In this document: positions 27,616-37,121 of the stretch, piece by piece
How positions within the stretch are numbered: the stretch's first letter is position 1
How the letters are laid out: each line of letters starts with the position of its first letter
Assembly: GCA_020444425.1 (NCBI GenBank)
Contig: JAHLLB010000001.1
Span: 330,938-394,937 of the forward strand
DNA: 64,000 nt
Reading direction: 5' to 3'
From: a bacterium
Lineage (GTDB): Bacteria; Electryoneota; Electryoneia; Electryoneales; Electryoneaceae
Program-made: the position numbers and the translations under genes
The notes under the pieces: model-generated
The model's input: the letters and a program-made list of their open reading frames with translations, nothing else
Database searches by the model: none
Told to the model about the DNA's origin: nothing

Positions 27616-28926
27616 CTACAGGAAACTCACTCCATCCTCGAGGCATTTGCTCAGTTTGCCGTACACCTCGTTGATCCTGTCGCGGTTCGGATTGGCGCCG
27701 AGTGCATTGCTGATCCTGCGCGCCAGTGTTCCCTGTTCATTAATGGTTTTCAGGCAGGTGCCCCAGCCGGTTCTCGCCAACTCTTCCGGTTGCATGCATT
27801 GCGTCAGGATGTGATGCCACAGTTCGTTCATCGTCATCGAATCCCGGCCGGTGACACCGAACAGCTTGAGATAGTCCCGATTCCAGATCCGGGTCAGCTC
27901 AGCGTCCCGGATGGCCCCGAACAACAGGCGTTCGAGCAACTCGCCGGGCACTTTGTGCAGCTTCGCCAGCGTCGTCCATTTCTCCGTCACCAGTTTCTGC
28001 AGCAGGCAGGAGACCAGCGCGGCAATCGCGACATCCGCGCCGGGGTGTTCCTGGATGTCGAGCAGGCGAATTTCGATGGCATTGCGGTCGAAGCGGGCGA
28101 TCGCGCCGCGGCTGTTCAACCACTCATGTTGCAGCACACCGTCAGGATCAAGCGGAGCGATTTCACGGTACATCTTGCCCAGGATTTTGTCGTGGTATGC
28201 GTCGATGGACCGCACCGACTCCGGAACTACGCGTCCGGTGACAGACGGCACCCGCTGCTGCATCATGCTGTATGCCATCAGCCGATTATCCATCAGGCCG
28301 GTGAGTCGTCCGTCCTGCAACGGTGATGAAGCCGCCAGCGCGGGCAGCAAGGGCAGGATGACACGGATCGCGGCGTGCAGCCGCACGAACTCGTCTTCGT
28401 CCGCGAATGGCAGGTTGATGTGCGTGCTCTGCACATTGGCCCAGCCATGTCCCTTAACGCCGAAGATGCGTTCATAGGCTTCGTAGATCTCGTTCTGCGC
28501 ATGTGGCCACAGCCGGGTCTCCGTCGCCGGGTCCATCCACGGATGCATCGAGGTGGGCATCAGCATCGCGTCCCACGCCGCGAGGATTTCGTTGGCACGG
28601 CGGATATCGACCTGAAAGCAACCGTCGAGAGCCAGCAACGACCCGCGCGGTTGCACCGTCTTCATCTCGAGCACATGCAGCACCAGCTCGTTCGACCATG
28701 CGGTTTCAGCGAATTCGACTTCGCTTGCACCTTCCCCTCCGGCGTAGCCGAGGATCTTGTCCGCGTCAGGGCGGACGGCGAGGGTCTTGCGGTCAACGAT
28801 CATGTATTCCAGTTCAACGCCGAAGACGTCGAACAGGTGCCACGCGGTTTGCCCGATGCCGGCTTGCTCGTCCCGGGCTTTCGGTGGCTGGCGTTTCTTG
28901 CCTTTCAACAGGGGTTGCACACTCAT
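27616..28926 (-). CDS. GCS2-type carboxylate-amine ligase (glutamate-cysteine ligase family)
   Basis: A 436-residue member of the GCS2/YbdK group of the glutamine-synthetase-like fold, forming gamma-glutamyl or similar amide bonds with ATP. Visible motifs are FDVFGVELEYMIVD (metal/ATP Glu pair, about residues 33-46), VQSTHINLPF and RNAIEIRLLDIQEHPGADV. Family members are mostly 370-450 residues. The start ATG overlaps the stop of the upstream ATP-grasp gene by four bases (ATGA), so both are made together. With the ATP-grasp and C39-like peptidase it forms an amidoligase operon; the substrate is unknown and true glutathione synthesis is not indicated, because the ATP-grasp is not a GshB. Confidence 0.88.
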   Translation of the reverse strand: MSVQPLLKGKKRQPPKARDEQAGIGQTAWHLFDVFGVELEYMIVDRKTLAVRPDADKILGYAGGEGASEVEFAETAWSNELVLHVLEMKTVQPRGSLLALDGCFQVDIRRANEILAAWDAMLMPTSMHPWMDPATETRLWPHAQNEIYEAYERIFGVKGHGWANVQSTHINLPFADEDEFVRLHAAIRVILPLLPALAASSPLQDGRLTGLMDNRLMAYSMMQQRVPSVTGRVVPESVRSIDAYHDKILGKMYREIAPLDPDGVLQHEWLNSRGAIARFDRNAIEIRLLDIQEHPGADVAIAALVSCLLQKLVTEKWTTLAKLHKVPGELLERLLFGAIRDAELTRIWNRDYLKLFGVTGRDSMTMNELWHHILTQCMQPEELARTGWGTCLKTINEQGTLARRISNALGANPNRDRINEVYGKLSKCLEDGVSFL

Positions 28927-30401
28927 TTCGCTGCCTTTCCGTCCTTGCGTGCTTCGATGCGTTTCAGAAACACATCCATCACCCGCTGGTAGAGTTCGTC
29001 GTCCAGGATGAGGTCTTCGACACCGTCCTCGACGCTGGGATTGTCGTTCACTTCAATCACGTACCACTTGCCCTTGACCTGTTTCAGATCGACACCATAG
29101 AACCCGTTTCCGATTGGCGCGGCGGCTTTCAGGGCCAGTGAAACACATTTCTTCGGCGCGTCTTCAATCGCAATGGTTTCCCACGCTCCAAAGCGTTGCG
29201 GCTTTGCGCCGGTGCCCCATTTGACGATCTGCCAGTGCTTTTTCGCCATGAAGTAGCGCGAGGCGTACAACGGCAAGCCGTCCAGGATGCCGATCCGCCA
29301 GTCGTAATCGGTCGGCATGAACTCTTGCGCGATCAGCAGGTCGGAGGTTTCGAACAGCAGCTTCGACAAGCTTTGTGCTTCGTCAACGGTGTCTGCCTTG
29401 TGCACACCCTGCGAGGACGAGCTGTCCGGCTGCTTGAGGATGATCGGCAGGCCGATATCCGCCAGCACCTGTTGCAGGTTGTCCTTGTGCAGGATGCCGG
29501 TGCGTGGTGTCGGGATGTTGTGCCTGGTGAGGAGCTCCGCCAGATAGACCTTGTTCGTACAACGCAGGATGGACTGCGGATCGTCGATCACGATCAACCC
29601 TTCCGCGGCAGCCCGGCGGCTGAAACGGTAGGTATGGTGGTTGACGGCGGTAGTTTCACGGATGAACAACGCGTCAAACTCGGCTAGTCGGCCATAGTCG
29701 CCCCTGCCGATGCGTTCACAGGCGATGCCGACACTTTCAGCCGCTTTTTCAAACCGGCGGATGGCTCGATCGGTGCTCGGCGATGTCGGATCATCCGGGT
29801 TGTAGAGGATCGCGAGATCGAAGCGGGATGGCACCGCCTTGCGTTCCGAACGCTGCCGTTTCGTGAAGTAGTCCCGCGCAGCACCAACGGCGAAATCGCG
29901 GTGATGATCCGGAATCGCGCTGGTCGGAATCGCGTTGACGTCGCGCAGTATCCACTCCCCGGCTTTGGTCGTCACAAACGACGCCCGCAGCAGCGGTGCT
30001 GGAAACAGCCGGAACAACGCGGACGCGAGCCGGTCATGCCGCTTGGCAAGATTCTTCCCGAAATAGATCGACAGCTCGAACTTGTCGGACGTGATCGTTT
30101 TCAGGCTTGAGTGGATCTGGCTGGCGAGCTCGTCCCCGGCGGACCGGACAATGGCGGGAGTGCGCAGATCACGTAACGTCATCACTCGTGGCAGCACCTT
30201 GTGACCGCGTGCTTCGGCGAGTAGTGAAACGTAATAACCGTACGATTGGTATTTGTACGAGCGGCAGAGGTTGAACACCTTGACCCGACGCGTACCTGTC
30301 CATTCCGGGTCGCTCAGATACGCTCGGGCGGTAATCACTCGCACGTCCGGCATACTGTCCGGCCAATCGCTGGCGCGGGTAACCACGACAATCGTCTGCA
30401 T
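28923..30401 (-). CDS. RimK-like ATP-grasp ligase with RLAN-type N-terminal domain
   Basis: A 492-residue protein. The N-terminal half (about 1-190; VVVTRASDWP, RVKVFNLCRSYKYQSYGYYV, LLAEARGHKVLPRVMTLRDL) matches the alpha+beta domain that precedes certain RimK-like ATP-grasps (RLAN). The C-terminal half is ATP-grasp: KVYLAELLTRHNIPTPRTG, PIILKQPDSSSSQGV, LIAQEFMPTDYDWRIGILDG and GVDLKQVKGKWYVIEVNDNPS with the metal-binding Glu and Asn. It should join an amino acid or peptide to a carboxylate. ATG 30401 overlaps the peptidase stop (TGATG); a longer frame to 30668 is only the peptidase gene read in another frame. Comparative studies predict such enzymes act in peptide modification with GCS2 and peptidases. 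Confidence 0.88.
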   Translation of the reverse strand: MQTIVVVTRASDWPDSMPDVRVITARAYLSDPEWTGTRRVKVFNLCRSYKYQSYGYYVSLLAEARGHKVLPRVMTLRDLRTPAIVRSAGDELASQIHSSLKTITSDKFELSIYFGKNLAKRHDRLASALFRLFPAPLLRASFVTTKAGEWILRDVNAIPTSAIPDHHRDFAVGAARDYFTKRQRSERKAVPSRFDLAILYNPDDPTSPSTDRAIRRFEKAAESVGIACERIGRGDYGRLAEFDALFIRETTAVNHHTYRFSRRAAAEGLIVIDDPQSILRCTNKVYLAELLTRHNIPTPRTGILHKDNLQQVLADIGLPIILKQPDSSSSQGVHKADTVDEAQSLSKLLFETSDLLIAQEFMPTDYDWRIGILDGLPLYASRYFMAKKHWQIVKWGTGAKPQRFGAWETIAIEDAPKKCVSLALKAAAPIGNGFYGVDLKQVKGKWYVIEVNDNPSVEDGVEDLILDDELYQRVMDVFLKRIEARKDGKAAK

Positions 30402-31117
30402 CAGTTGCCCGCCCTGTTGGGTTTGAGCACGAGCAGGTCGGCGTCGTGCGTGAGCACGCCGAGGAAGATCGCGCCGGTGAGTCGATGGGTCGGAACGTGG
30501 ATCTCGCCGCCGCGTCCCCCGTTGACCCGCAGCAACGGATCGAGCACACAGAACTCGTCGCGGGATTCGTCGTAACCGTTGATGACAACGAAATGTCCTG
30601 CGGATGTGCCGCGGATATCGTCGTACTCCTCGTCCCACATCCGTTCGCGCGCGGAGTGATGCAACCACGTCGCACTCAGACCGGTGATAATCGGCCGGTC
30701 ACTGCGCAGTTGGTTTGCGAGCAGTTCGCGGGTGATATCTGCCGACCGGATCGCCCCACCCCGCCGCAGAAAACCGAGGTAGGCGCGGGTCGCAATCAGC
30801 AGGTTACCGTCGCTTTTCGCCTGGGCCTGTTCTTCCAGTTTCTGCGCGAGGGTGCTCCCCTTCCAACCGAACCAGGTCGGATCGAAGACACGCAGGTTGC
30901 AGGTGTAGAGGGTGGCCTGATAGCCTCGCGTCAGGGCATGCTGACCGAGCAGAGCGGCAAGGGTGCCGCCTGTTTCCAGGCTGCGGACCTGTGCGATCAG
31001 GTCCGTCAGATCGATGCTGTCGCCGAAAAACCGGTAGACAGCTTGCAGGCAGGTTGGCCCGCAGGTAACATCGTCCGGCTGAGACATCATCTCTAGCCGA
31101 AGCCGTGTCGTGCTCAC
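30401..31117 (-). CDS. C39-like (papain-fold) cysteine peptidase of the amidoligase operon
   Basis: About 238 residues with GTG 31117 as start. The catalytic set fits C39 peptidases: Gln13 (oxyanion), Cys19 in DVTCGPTC, His175 in GHFVVINGYD and Asp193 in CVLDP. In related operons this peptidase is often fused to a GNAT acetyltransferase; no GNAT domain is present. No export signal, so probably cytoplasmic. AGGAGG lies 14 bases before the GTG, which is distant; the ATG pair at about 31090 is an alternative that would still keep the active site. It is the first gene of the three-gene overlapping operon. It may process a peptide before or after ligation. Confidence 0.78.
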   Translation of the reverse strand: MSTTRLRLEMMSQPDDVTCGPTCLQAVYRFFGDSIDLTDLIAQVRSLETGGTLAALLGQHALTRGYQATLYTCNLRVFDPTWFGWKGSTLAQKLEEQAQAKSDGNLLIATRAYLGFLRRGGAIRSADITRELLANQLRSDRPIITGLSATWLHHSARERMWDEEYDDIRGTSAGHFVVINGYDESRDEFCVLDPLLRVNGGRGGEIHVPTHRLTGAIFLGVLTHDADLLVLKPNRAGN

Positions 31118-31152
31118 GAGTTGCTGGATCGCCTCCTGATTGAATTCCGAGG

Positions 31153-31186
31153 GAATAAAATACGCCGGTTTCTCATGAAACCGGCG
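31153..31186 (-). terminator. Terminator of the barrel/redoxin operon
   Basis: A perfect 10-bp stem CGCCGGTTTC / GAAACCGGCG with a 4-base loop (31163-31186), followed on the minus strand by TATTTTATT. It lies 48 bases after the stop of the DUF6029-like gene and just upstream of the peptidase gene. Confidence 0.8.
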
Positions 31187-31233
31187 CAACAAAATGAGAG
31201 GCAAAAACTGGAGCCACCTGCTGAACGCGTGCC

Positions 31234-32808
31234 TTAGAAAATGCTGGTGAATGTCAGCTTGACGCCGTCGAACGGCGCGACCACACGGCACTTACCACTG
31301 GTGCAGACCAGGCCGCCGCGTTCTTCACCGACGGTCAGCAACAGCTCGTGCCGGTTGGCGACAAAAGCCGCGAACTCCGCCTTGACCCAGCTGGTCTTGT
31401 CCGGCTGGTTCGGATCCTGTTCAGCAGTTTCCAGCACCACGGACAGTGAATACTGCTGCCGCCAGGTCGCACCGAGAATGGTCAGCGTTTCGATCGAGGT
31501 TTCCTCGGCGGTCACTTCTTCGACCGATCCGCCTTCCGTCGACACCTTCACCGACCAGTCATCGGCTAGCTGATACTCGCTGCCGATACCAGCGACGGCA
31601 CGCCGTGTCCAGCTTGACCGTGCACGTACCGCGCCTCCACCCTCGATGGTGTAGACGAGGTCTTCGTCCCAGCCGCCCCAGGCCGTCAGGTACCAGTCCA
31701 TCGTCGGATAGCCGGTAAACTCGGCGAAAACCTGCCGGTACGGGCTGTCCTCTTCGTCCAGCGATGGCATGTACAATTCGTTCTCGATGAACGAGGAACT
31801 CTGGCTGTAGTTGACAGTCACCGTGTTCGCGCCGCTGATGTTGTAGCTACCCTCGATCTGGAAACCGACTTCGTCGTCGAAGCGGACCGTGTGCGGGTGT
31901 TTGCTCAACAGTGGGCTGGTGAATTCACGCTGCCCGATCGGCGGGCTGTGGAACGGGAGGATGTCCACGGAAGCCGCGTACACGCTGCCGCCCGTGCTTG
32001 CCCCACCCGGGTACACGTAGTACTGGTACCGCTTGTAGTCGGCGAACAGGCTGAAGCGGCCCGCGTACCAGCTACCGGAGGCGTAGAAGGCGTCGTGGGT
32101 GTCTTTCACACCCTCGATGTCTTCCTTCGCGTATTCCGTCCATAACGAGACCGACGGTCCATCCCACGCTGCGTGACCGGCCCAGGTGCGTGATTCGGCG
32201 TAGCTGAGGACGTCGTCCTCGACCGGCGTCACCAGCATTCCCTGGCCACCGAGAGTGGTGTTGTATGGACCGAAGTACTCAACACGTCCCGCGCTGACCC
32301 GTGCATCCTGCACCTGCCCGAGGTAGCCGGCTTCCGAGCGTCCGGACAGCCCTTCCACCTCGAAATCGCCTATGCCAACCTGCGCCTGCATACCGTCGAG
32401 ACCGGAGTCGAAGCCTTGCAGGATGTCCTCGATCAACGCCAGCCCGAGCCCACGTCCCCACACCGAGTAGAAGTTACCGATGCGGAGGTTGACGTTCGCG
32501 TCCGGATCGGAATACTCGATGAAACGCTTGTCGAGCGTGTTCACATCCGTCTGGTACTCCCCGAATTCACTGGGTTGCAGCAGTGTGAAGCGGGAGCCGA
32601 TCCGGATGTTCCCGTAGTACATGTTGAGGTTGAGACGATCCTCGAAATACCGCTTGACGACGTCATCGTCGCCGAGCACTTCCCGTCCATCCGCCCAGCG
32701 CGCTTCGTTCGAACCCTGGATGTAGAAGTCCTGGGCGAACGACGGCAGAGCGTGGACCATGAAAACGGCCATCAGGCAAAGGATGACCGTGACCCGGAGC
32801 TTGCTCAC
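31234..32808 (-). CDS. DUF6029-like outer-membrane beta-barrel protein
   Basis: A 524-residue protein with a signal peptide (1-25, ending PSFAQ). The mature part is a chain of amphipathic strands with aromatic girdles (YGNIRIGSRFTLLQPSEFG, NVNLRIGNFYSVWGRGLGLA) and ends in a strand finishing with Phe (KLTFTSIF), as expected of a barrel. A late segment GGLVCTSGKCRVVAPFDG with two Cys is characteristic of DUF6029 proteins. The GTG start overlaps the stop of the TlpA-like gene, so both are made together; the redoxin may act on the cysteine pair (inference). The function is unknown; it may be a porin or assembly factor. Confidence 0.8.
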   Translation of the reverse strand: MSKLRVTVILCLMAVFMVHALPSFAQDFYIQGSNEARWADGREVLGDDDVVKRYFEDRLNLNMYYGNIRIGSRFTLLQPSEFGEYQTDVNTLDKRFIEYSDPDANVNLRIGNFYSVWGRGLGLALIEDILQGFDSGLDGMQAQVGIGDFEVEGLSGRSEAGYLGQVQDARVSAGRVEYFGPYNTTLGGQGMLVTPVEDDVLSYAESRTWAGHAAWDGPSVSLWTEYAKEDIEGVKDTHDAFYASGSWYAGRFSLFADYKRYQYYVYPGGASTGGSVYAASVDILPFHSPPIGQREFTSPLLSKHPHTVRFDDEVGFQIEGSYNISGANTVTVNYSQSSSFIENELYMPSLDEEDSPYRQVFAEFTGYPTMDWYLTAWGGWDEDLVYTIEGGGAVRARSSWTRRAVAGIGSEYQLADDWSVKVSTEGGSVEEVTAEETSIETLTILGATWRQQYSLSVVLETAEQDPNQPDKTSWVKAEFAAFVANRHELLLTVGEERGGLVCTSGKCRVVAPFDGVKLTFTSIF

Positions 32809-33323
32809 TCCCCTTCCCCCTCTGCTGGCAACAGCGCGACGATTTCAGCTTCGATTTCGTCTTCTTCACCCGGATGATAGCCGATCCAGACGTTCTTCAC
32901 CATTCCGTCCGTGCCTACCAGCACGGTGTGTGGCACGTTGGTACCACGGAACTTGCGCAGGATCTCGGAATCGGTGTCGAGGCCAACCGGGAACTCGAAG
33001 CCCTGGCCGCGGACATATGGACGCACCTTGGACACGCTGCGGGTGTTGTCGATGCTGATTCCGAGCATCGTAAAGCCGCGATCCTTGTACGTGGTGTAAA
33101 TCCGGTCCAGGTGCGGCAGCGCCTGCTTGCACGGCTGGCACCAGGTTGCCCAGAAATCGAGCAGCACGGGGCCATCCTTCAGCAGTTCGGACAGCTTGAC
33201 GTTTCCGCCGTCCACGGTCTTGAGCGTGAAATCGGGCGCCTTCTGGCCGGTCAAATCGGCCGCGACGCCGGAAGCGGCTATCGCGACGATGAGGAGCATT
33301 GTCAGCAGAGTCGTTCGGATCAC
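32805..33323 (-). CDS. TlpA/ResA-type thiol-disulfide oxidoreductase
   Basis: A 172-residue periplasmic redoxin. Signal peptide 1-22 (LLTMLLIVAIAASGVAA), then the AhpC/TSA-redoxin fold: GQKAPDFTLKTVDGGNVKL, LLDFWATWCQPCKQALPHL with the active pair Cys62/Cys65, and the cis-Pro motif TNVPHTVLV. The WCQPC site points to a reductant or thiol-exchange role outside the cytoplasm. GTG 33323 is preceded by GGAGG at seven bases. It is followed, with four bases of overlap, by the DUF6029-like barrel gene. Confidence 0.92.
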   Translation of the reverse strand: MIRTTLLTMLLIVAIAASGVAADLTGQKAPDFTLKTVDGGNVKLSELLKDGPVLLDFWATWCQPCKQALPHLDRIYTTYKDRGFTMLGISIDNTRSVSKVRPYVRGQGFEFPVGLDTDSEILRKFRGTNVPHTVLVGTDGMVKNVWIGYHPGEEDEIEAEIVALLPAEGEGE

Positions 33324-33521
33324 AGTCCAGCCTCCATGTCTCAGCTGCAGGATGCAGCGTTCTACGCCTTCCCCTCACTGCAATGAAGCAAGGATACGGA
33401 GAAGCTCGGGACAGTCGCAACGGATACCCCCGATTCGCCTCACCTTACTTCCTGGAAACTGTGCGGCGATCTCCGTCGTCATCCCAACCACGACCGCACC
33501 ACGACCGGTGCGACGGCGGAA

Positions 33522-36500
33522 TTATTTCATCAGTAACAGTTTTTTCGTTTGACGCGCGTCCCCGGCTTCGAGTACGGCGAAGTAAATGCCTGTCGCCTGG
33601 TTGCCGGTGGTCCACACCACCTGGTGGCGTCCGGCGGCGCGGCGGTTGTTGTCGAGCACTGCGACTTCGCGTCCGAGCACGTCGTACACCGCCAGCCGCA
33701 CCTCACCCGGCGATGGCAGCGCGTATTGCAGCGTCACCGTCGAGTTGAACGGGTTCGGATAGGCTTTCTCGAACGACGTTCGGGTCGGGACGGCAATTGA
33801 ACCGTGTTCGTCCTCCACCGACAGGTAGTCGCGGTAAACGGTGACAGCGGAGGTGTCCCGATGTCCACCTTCATGGGTCTGGAAGACGAGATCGAAACGG
33901 TGCGAGATGTACGGAGTCAGATCATCCATCGGCAGATCCACTCGCATCTCAGTCAAACCGGTCGGGAACTCGGTGGGCGCGAAGCCGGTAACCGGCTCAA
34001 CGTTCAACCCACGCCAGTACTCCCGGAAGATGCCATCCTCGGCAAGCAGGACGACACCCTGCTGGATCCCGGCACGGAAAGTCTCATACGACATCGCAAG
34101 CGGTTCGTAACCAATCTCCGGGTACAGTGGATACGGGATATCCAGCTCGCCAGTGTTAATGTCAATCGTGCTGAACATGGCGTTGCCCGCTGGATCTTCG
34201 AACAGGATCTGCACCCTGTCGGATTGCGGGTCGTCGTAGACCCGGTAGCTCAGCGTTCTCACCTTCATGCCGCGCAGGTCATAGGTCGTGGTAACCGTTC
34301 CAGTTGCGTCCAGGCGGTACAGGATGTGGGTTTCGTTGTCGGCCACATACCAGTTGTCGATGTGACAGGCCAGGCCGGCGGGTTCACGAATGACATCCGG
34401 CAACGCGAGGCTGTCGATGATGGAGTATTCCGGAGTGGCGTCCCCGTCGAGAAGGAAGATCTTGTCCTCAAACAGCGCACCGATGGTAGCATCCTGCTGC
34501 CACGCCCCGTCATGCATGCCGGTGTAGCCGAAACGGGTGGGCTGCATGAAATTGGTAAAGCCGCCGACATCGTACTCGTGCATCCACAGCCTCGGCTGAG
34601 TGAACAAATACCCGCCGATCAGGATGCCGTCGCCAGTCGCGACGACGCTGCGGACGCTGTCTGCCGGAACCGCGGCTTCCACATCAACCGTCCAGTCGAT
34701 ACCGCCCGGGGGAACCGCGGCGACATCCACCGTGATCGGCATAGGATCCGGATTATTGACATCGAATTTCAGGTACATCAGTTGCGGCAGATCCGCAGTC
34801 AATGCGACATGGTTCGGCGATACGTTAAACGGGTCAAGGTCGAGATACACCGGGAGTTCGTTCGTTTCGCCACCCGTGACCTCGATGTCCGAGTAGTAGT
34901 GCCATTCACTGTTCGGCAGTTCCAGCGTTACATCATACGTCCCCGGCAGCACCCGTTCGACCAGCAGCGTGTCCGTCCCGACTGCCTTGCGATTGATCTC
35001 TCCATTGCCAACTGTCACCGTGAACGAATCCAGCGTTGCCGCACCGTCGATTACGACCTGCAGGCTGCCGTAGTCGTACATGTTATCGAGGTAATCGTGC
35101 GCGAGATCGACTCGTAACCGTCCCGCGCCGTACTTGTTGTCGAAGCCGGGATCGCCGCCATCATCAGCAGTCATCATGATCGCTTCGGCAATGGCTTCCG
35201 GTGGCGCCTGCGGATGGATATCACGCAGCAGCACCATCGCCCCACCAACGACAGGTGTGGACGCTGAGGAGCCCGTGAAATTGGTATAATTGTTGACCGG
35301 GTAATCGTCCGTTGTCGGGATTTCGGTGGGTGCGAGGATGTCCGGTTTCTTCAGACCGGGCAAGGCACCGTCCGCCCACGGATAATCCTGGAACACCAGC
35401 GGGTATTCGGGTTCTTCCCATGCCGCCGGGCCGTCTCCGCTATAGTACTTCGCGTTGCCATTTGAGTCATGTGCGCCAATGCCCATCACGCCGCTGATTC
35501 CTCCACCCTCGACATACTGTTCGGGATGCAGGAACGGCGGCGGGCAATTGCCCGGGCTGGCGATGTTCCATGGCGGATATGGCCCACCGGAACCGTCATT
35601 TCCGACAGAATTCGCGCTGATCACACCAACCGCCAGCAGCGCCCAATAGGTGTAGCGGTGAGTTGCATAATCCGGGATATAGGATGGCGCGTTGTACTTG
35701 TAGCTCATGGAGGATGAGATCACCGTCGCGCCGTTGGTGACGGCGTACTGCACTGCCGCCGCGCGTGTGCCTTCGCTGACCCAGCCGTCGGCATAGTTGC
35801 GGATCATGATCCAGCGGGCGTCCGGGGCGATGCCGGTTTGCGTGCCAAGCGTGCCGTCGCCGCAGACAATTCCGGTGCACTTGGTGCCGTGCCCCTGGGC
35901 GTCGCTGATGTCTGGGGTGTTGTGGTAGAAGTTCCAGCCATGGATGTCGTCGATGTACCCGTTGTGGTCGTCGTCGATTCCGTTCCCGTCAACCTCATCT
36001 TCGTTGATCCACTGGTGATCAATCAGGTCGTCATGCGGGTCGACGCCACTGTCGATCAACGCGACAATCACACTCTCTCCGGTGTAGCCAAGCGTCCACA
36101 AGTCATCCGCGCCGATGTATGGAATCGCCCACGAGATTTCGTCCAACTCGTCCGGACTGGGCTCGGGCAAATCCGGGTCCGGCATTTCATCATTGACCGA
36201 TTCGAACGGCAGCGGTGGCTGGTAGCGAATACGGGACACTTCATCCAGTTCCGCCAGCTGATCAATGCGATCCGCCTGCAGATGCACTGCGAAACCATGC
36301 GAGATCCAGAGTGGGTACAGGTTGCGCGCGCGTCCCGCCTGCTCCTCCGTGCGCAGCCAGCTCTCGGTCGCGGACGCGGACTGGTTGAAGTGTGATTGCA
36401 ACGTGGTGATGGCGTGCTCACGCCGCTGTGGTAACGGCATCTCCTGCACCTCGGCGAGCAGATCGTCCAGTGGGTATGGGTTCTCGATTCCGATGAACAC

Positions 36501-36647
36501 CGGCACCAGCTCATCGTCCGAAGCGTTTAGCAGGTGAACGCTGAGGTTGTTCTCATACACCGGCATGCGCGGCGCGGAGAACGCGGCCGGAAGGATGACG
36601 AAACTGAGCGTAAGTGCAAGTACACCAAATCGTTGCAAGCGGTTCAT
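33522..36647 (-). CDS. Secreted subtilisin-like protease (S8) with sorting-like tail
   Basis: A 1041-residue protein. Signal peptide 1-25 (ending AFSA), a propeptide region to about 150 with an inhibitor-like layout, then the S8 domain: Asp199 (LIDSGVDPHDD), His253 (GHGTKCTG), Asn350 (SVGNDGS) and Ser461 (GSSASTPVVGGA, with Ser in place of the usual Thr). A calcium-type insert EVDGNGIDDDHNGYIDD lies between Asp and His. C-terminal beta domains follow, and a tail YPNPFNSTVTLQY ... YDVLGREVAVL ... KKLLLMK. It lacks the shared pre-tail domain found in the other protease. ATG 36647 is preceded by AGGA at seven bases; TTG 36653 is the longer alternative. It is only distantly similar to the S8 gene at 12.9 kb. 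Confidence 0.92.
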   Translation of the reverse strand: MNRLQRFGVLALTLSFVILPAAFSAPRMPVYENNLSVHLLNASDDELVPVFIGIENPYPLDDLLAEVQEMPLPQRREHAITTLQSHFNQSASATESWLRTEEQAGRARNLYPLWISHGFAVHLQADRIDQLAELDEVSRIRYQPPLPFESVNDEMPDPDLPEPSPDELDEISWAIPYIGADDLWTLGYTGESVIVALIDSGVDPHDDLIDHQWINEDEVDGNGIDDDHNGYIDDIHGWNFYHNTPDISDAQGHGTKCTGIVCGDGTLGTQTGIAPDARWIMIRNYADGWVSEGTRAAAVQYAVTNGATVISSSMSYKYNAPSYIPDYATHRYTYWALLAVGVISANSVGNDGSGGPYPPWNIASPGNCPPPFLHPEQYVEGGGISGVMGIGAHDSNGNAKYYSGDGPAAWEEPEYPLVFQDYPWADGALPGLKKPDILAPTEIPTTDDYPVNNYTNFTGSSASTPVVGGAMVLLRDIHPQAPPEAIAEAIMMTADDGGDPGFDNKYGAGRLRVDLAHDYLDNMYDYGSLQVVIDGAATLDSFTVTVGNGEINRKAVGTDTLLVERVLPGTYDVTLELPNSEWHYYSDIEVTGGETNELPVYLDLDPFNVSPNHVALTADLPQLMYLKFDVNNPDPMPITVDVAAVPPGGIDWTVDVEAAVPADSVRSVVATGDGILIGGYLFTQPRLWMHEYDVGGFTNFMQPTRFGYTGMHDGAWQQDATIGALFEDKIFLLDGDATPEYSIIDSLALPDVIREPAGLACHIDNWYVADNETHILYRLDATGTVTTTYDLRGMKVRTLSYRVYDDPQSDRVQILFEDPAGNAMFSTIDINTGELDIPYPLYPEIGYEPLAMSYETFRAGIQQGVVLLAEDGIFREYWRGLNVEPVTGFAPTEFPTGLTEMRVDLPMDDLTPYISHRFDLVFQTHEGGHRDTSAVTVYRDYLSVEDEHGSIAVPTRTSFEKAYPNPFNSTVTLQYALPSPGEVRLAVYDVLGREVAVLDNNRRAAGRHQVVWTTGNQATGIYFAVLEAGDARQTKKLLLMK

Positions 36648-37121
36648 GAGCAAGTCCTGATCAACGCTGAGGTTTATGGTGATACGCCTGGACTGGGCAA
36701 AAGTGCCCGGTAAACAAGGACCGGCGGGATTTTATGTCGCAATTCATCCACGGTTTCGCCCACACTCTATGGAATAAGCTAACCCCTCACGCCGACGGGT
36801 GCAACGCAGGCGCGATGATGGCCGGAATTCACATGCAACAGGATCGAACGGTCGTGAACAGTAGACCCTCAACAGCGTTGGAATAAGCATCAGATCAACG
36901 ACCTACGAACAACAACCTTTGGACAGTCTCTGTTGGAATAGTGTATACAGTGTCTTGAACGGATTTTCGAGGACCGAATTTGCTTGTGCGCTGAGCCTTG
37001 GAAAGCCGTTGCCTGCGTGCGCAATCGGGCTTATCTTGGCGTGAGAACTCGGGGGTGGAGACCCCCGGTTTCTCAACTTGCATGAGTGGGTGAGATCGTC
37101 TAACTTTGGGTCTCGCGTTAC
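36648..37121. other. Intergenic region upstream of tRNA-Arg
   Basis: No protein gene is supported. The left part is the upstream region of the minus-strand protease. The right part holds a candidate tRNA promoter (37009-37037) and a strong hairpin at 37043-37074: GAGAA/TTCTC and CGGGGGT/ACCCCCG around a GGAG loop. The hairpin would lie in the tRNA 5' leader. Confidence 0.5.
37009..37037 (+). promoter_or_regulatory. Candidate sigma-70 promoter for tRNA-Arg
   Basis: TTGCCT (37009-37014), a 17-base spacer and TATCTT (37032-37037), 84 bases upstream of the tRNA. The fit to consensus is fair and the spacing ideal. Confidence 0.4.

Noticed and set aside
30402..30668. N-terminal extension of the ATP-grasp protein
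   Set aside because: This part is Arg-rich and overlaps the conserved C-terminus of the peptidase gene; ATG 30401 gives a clean start.
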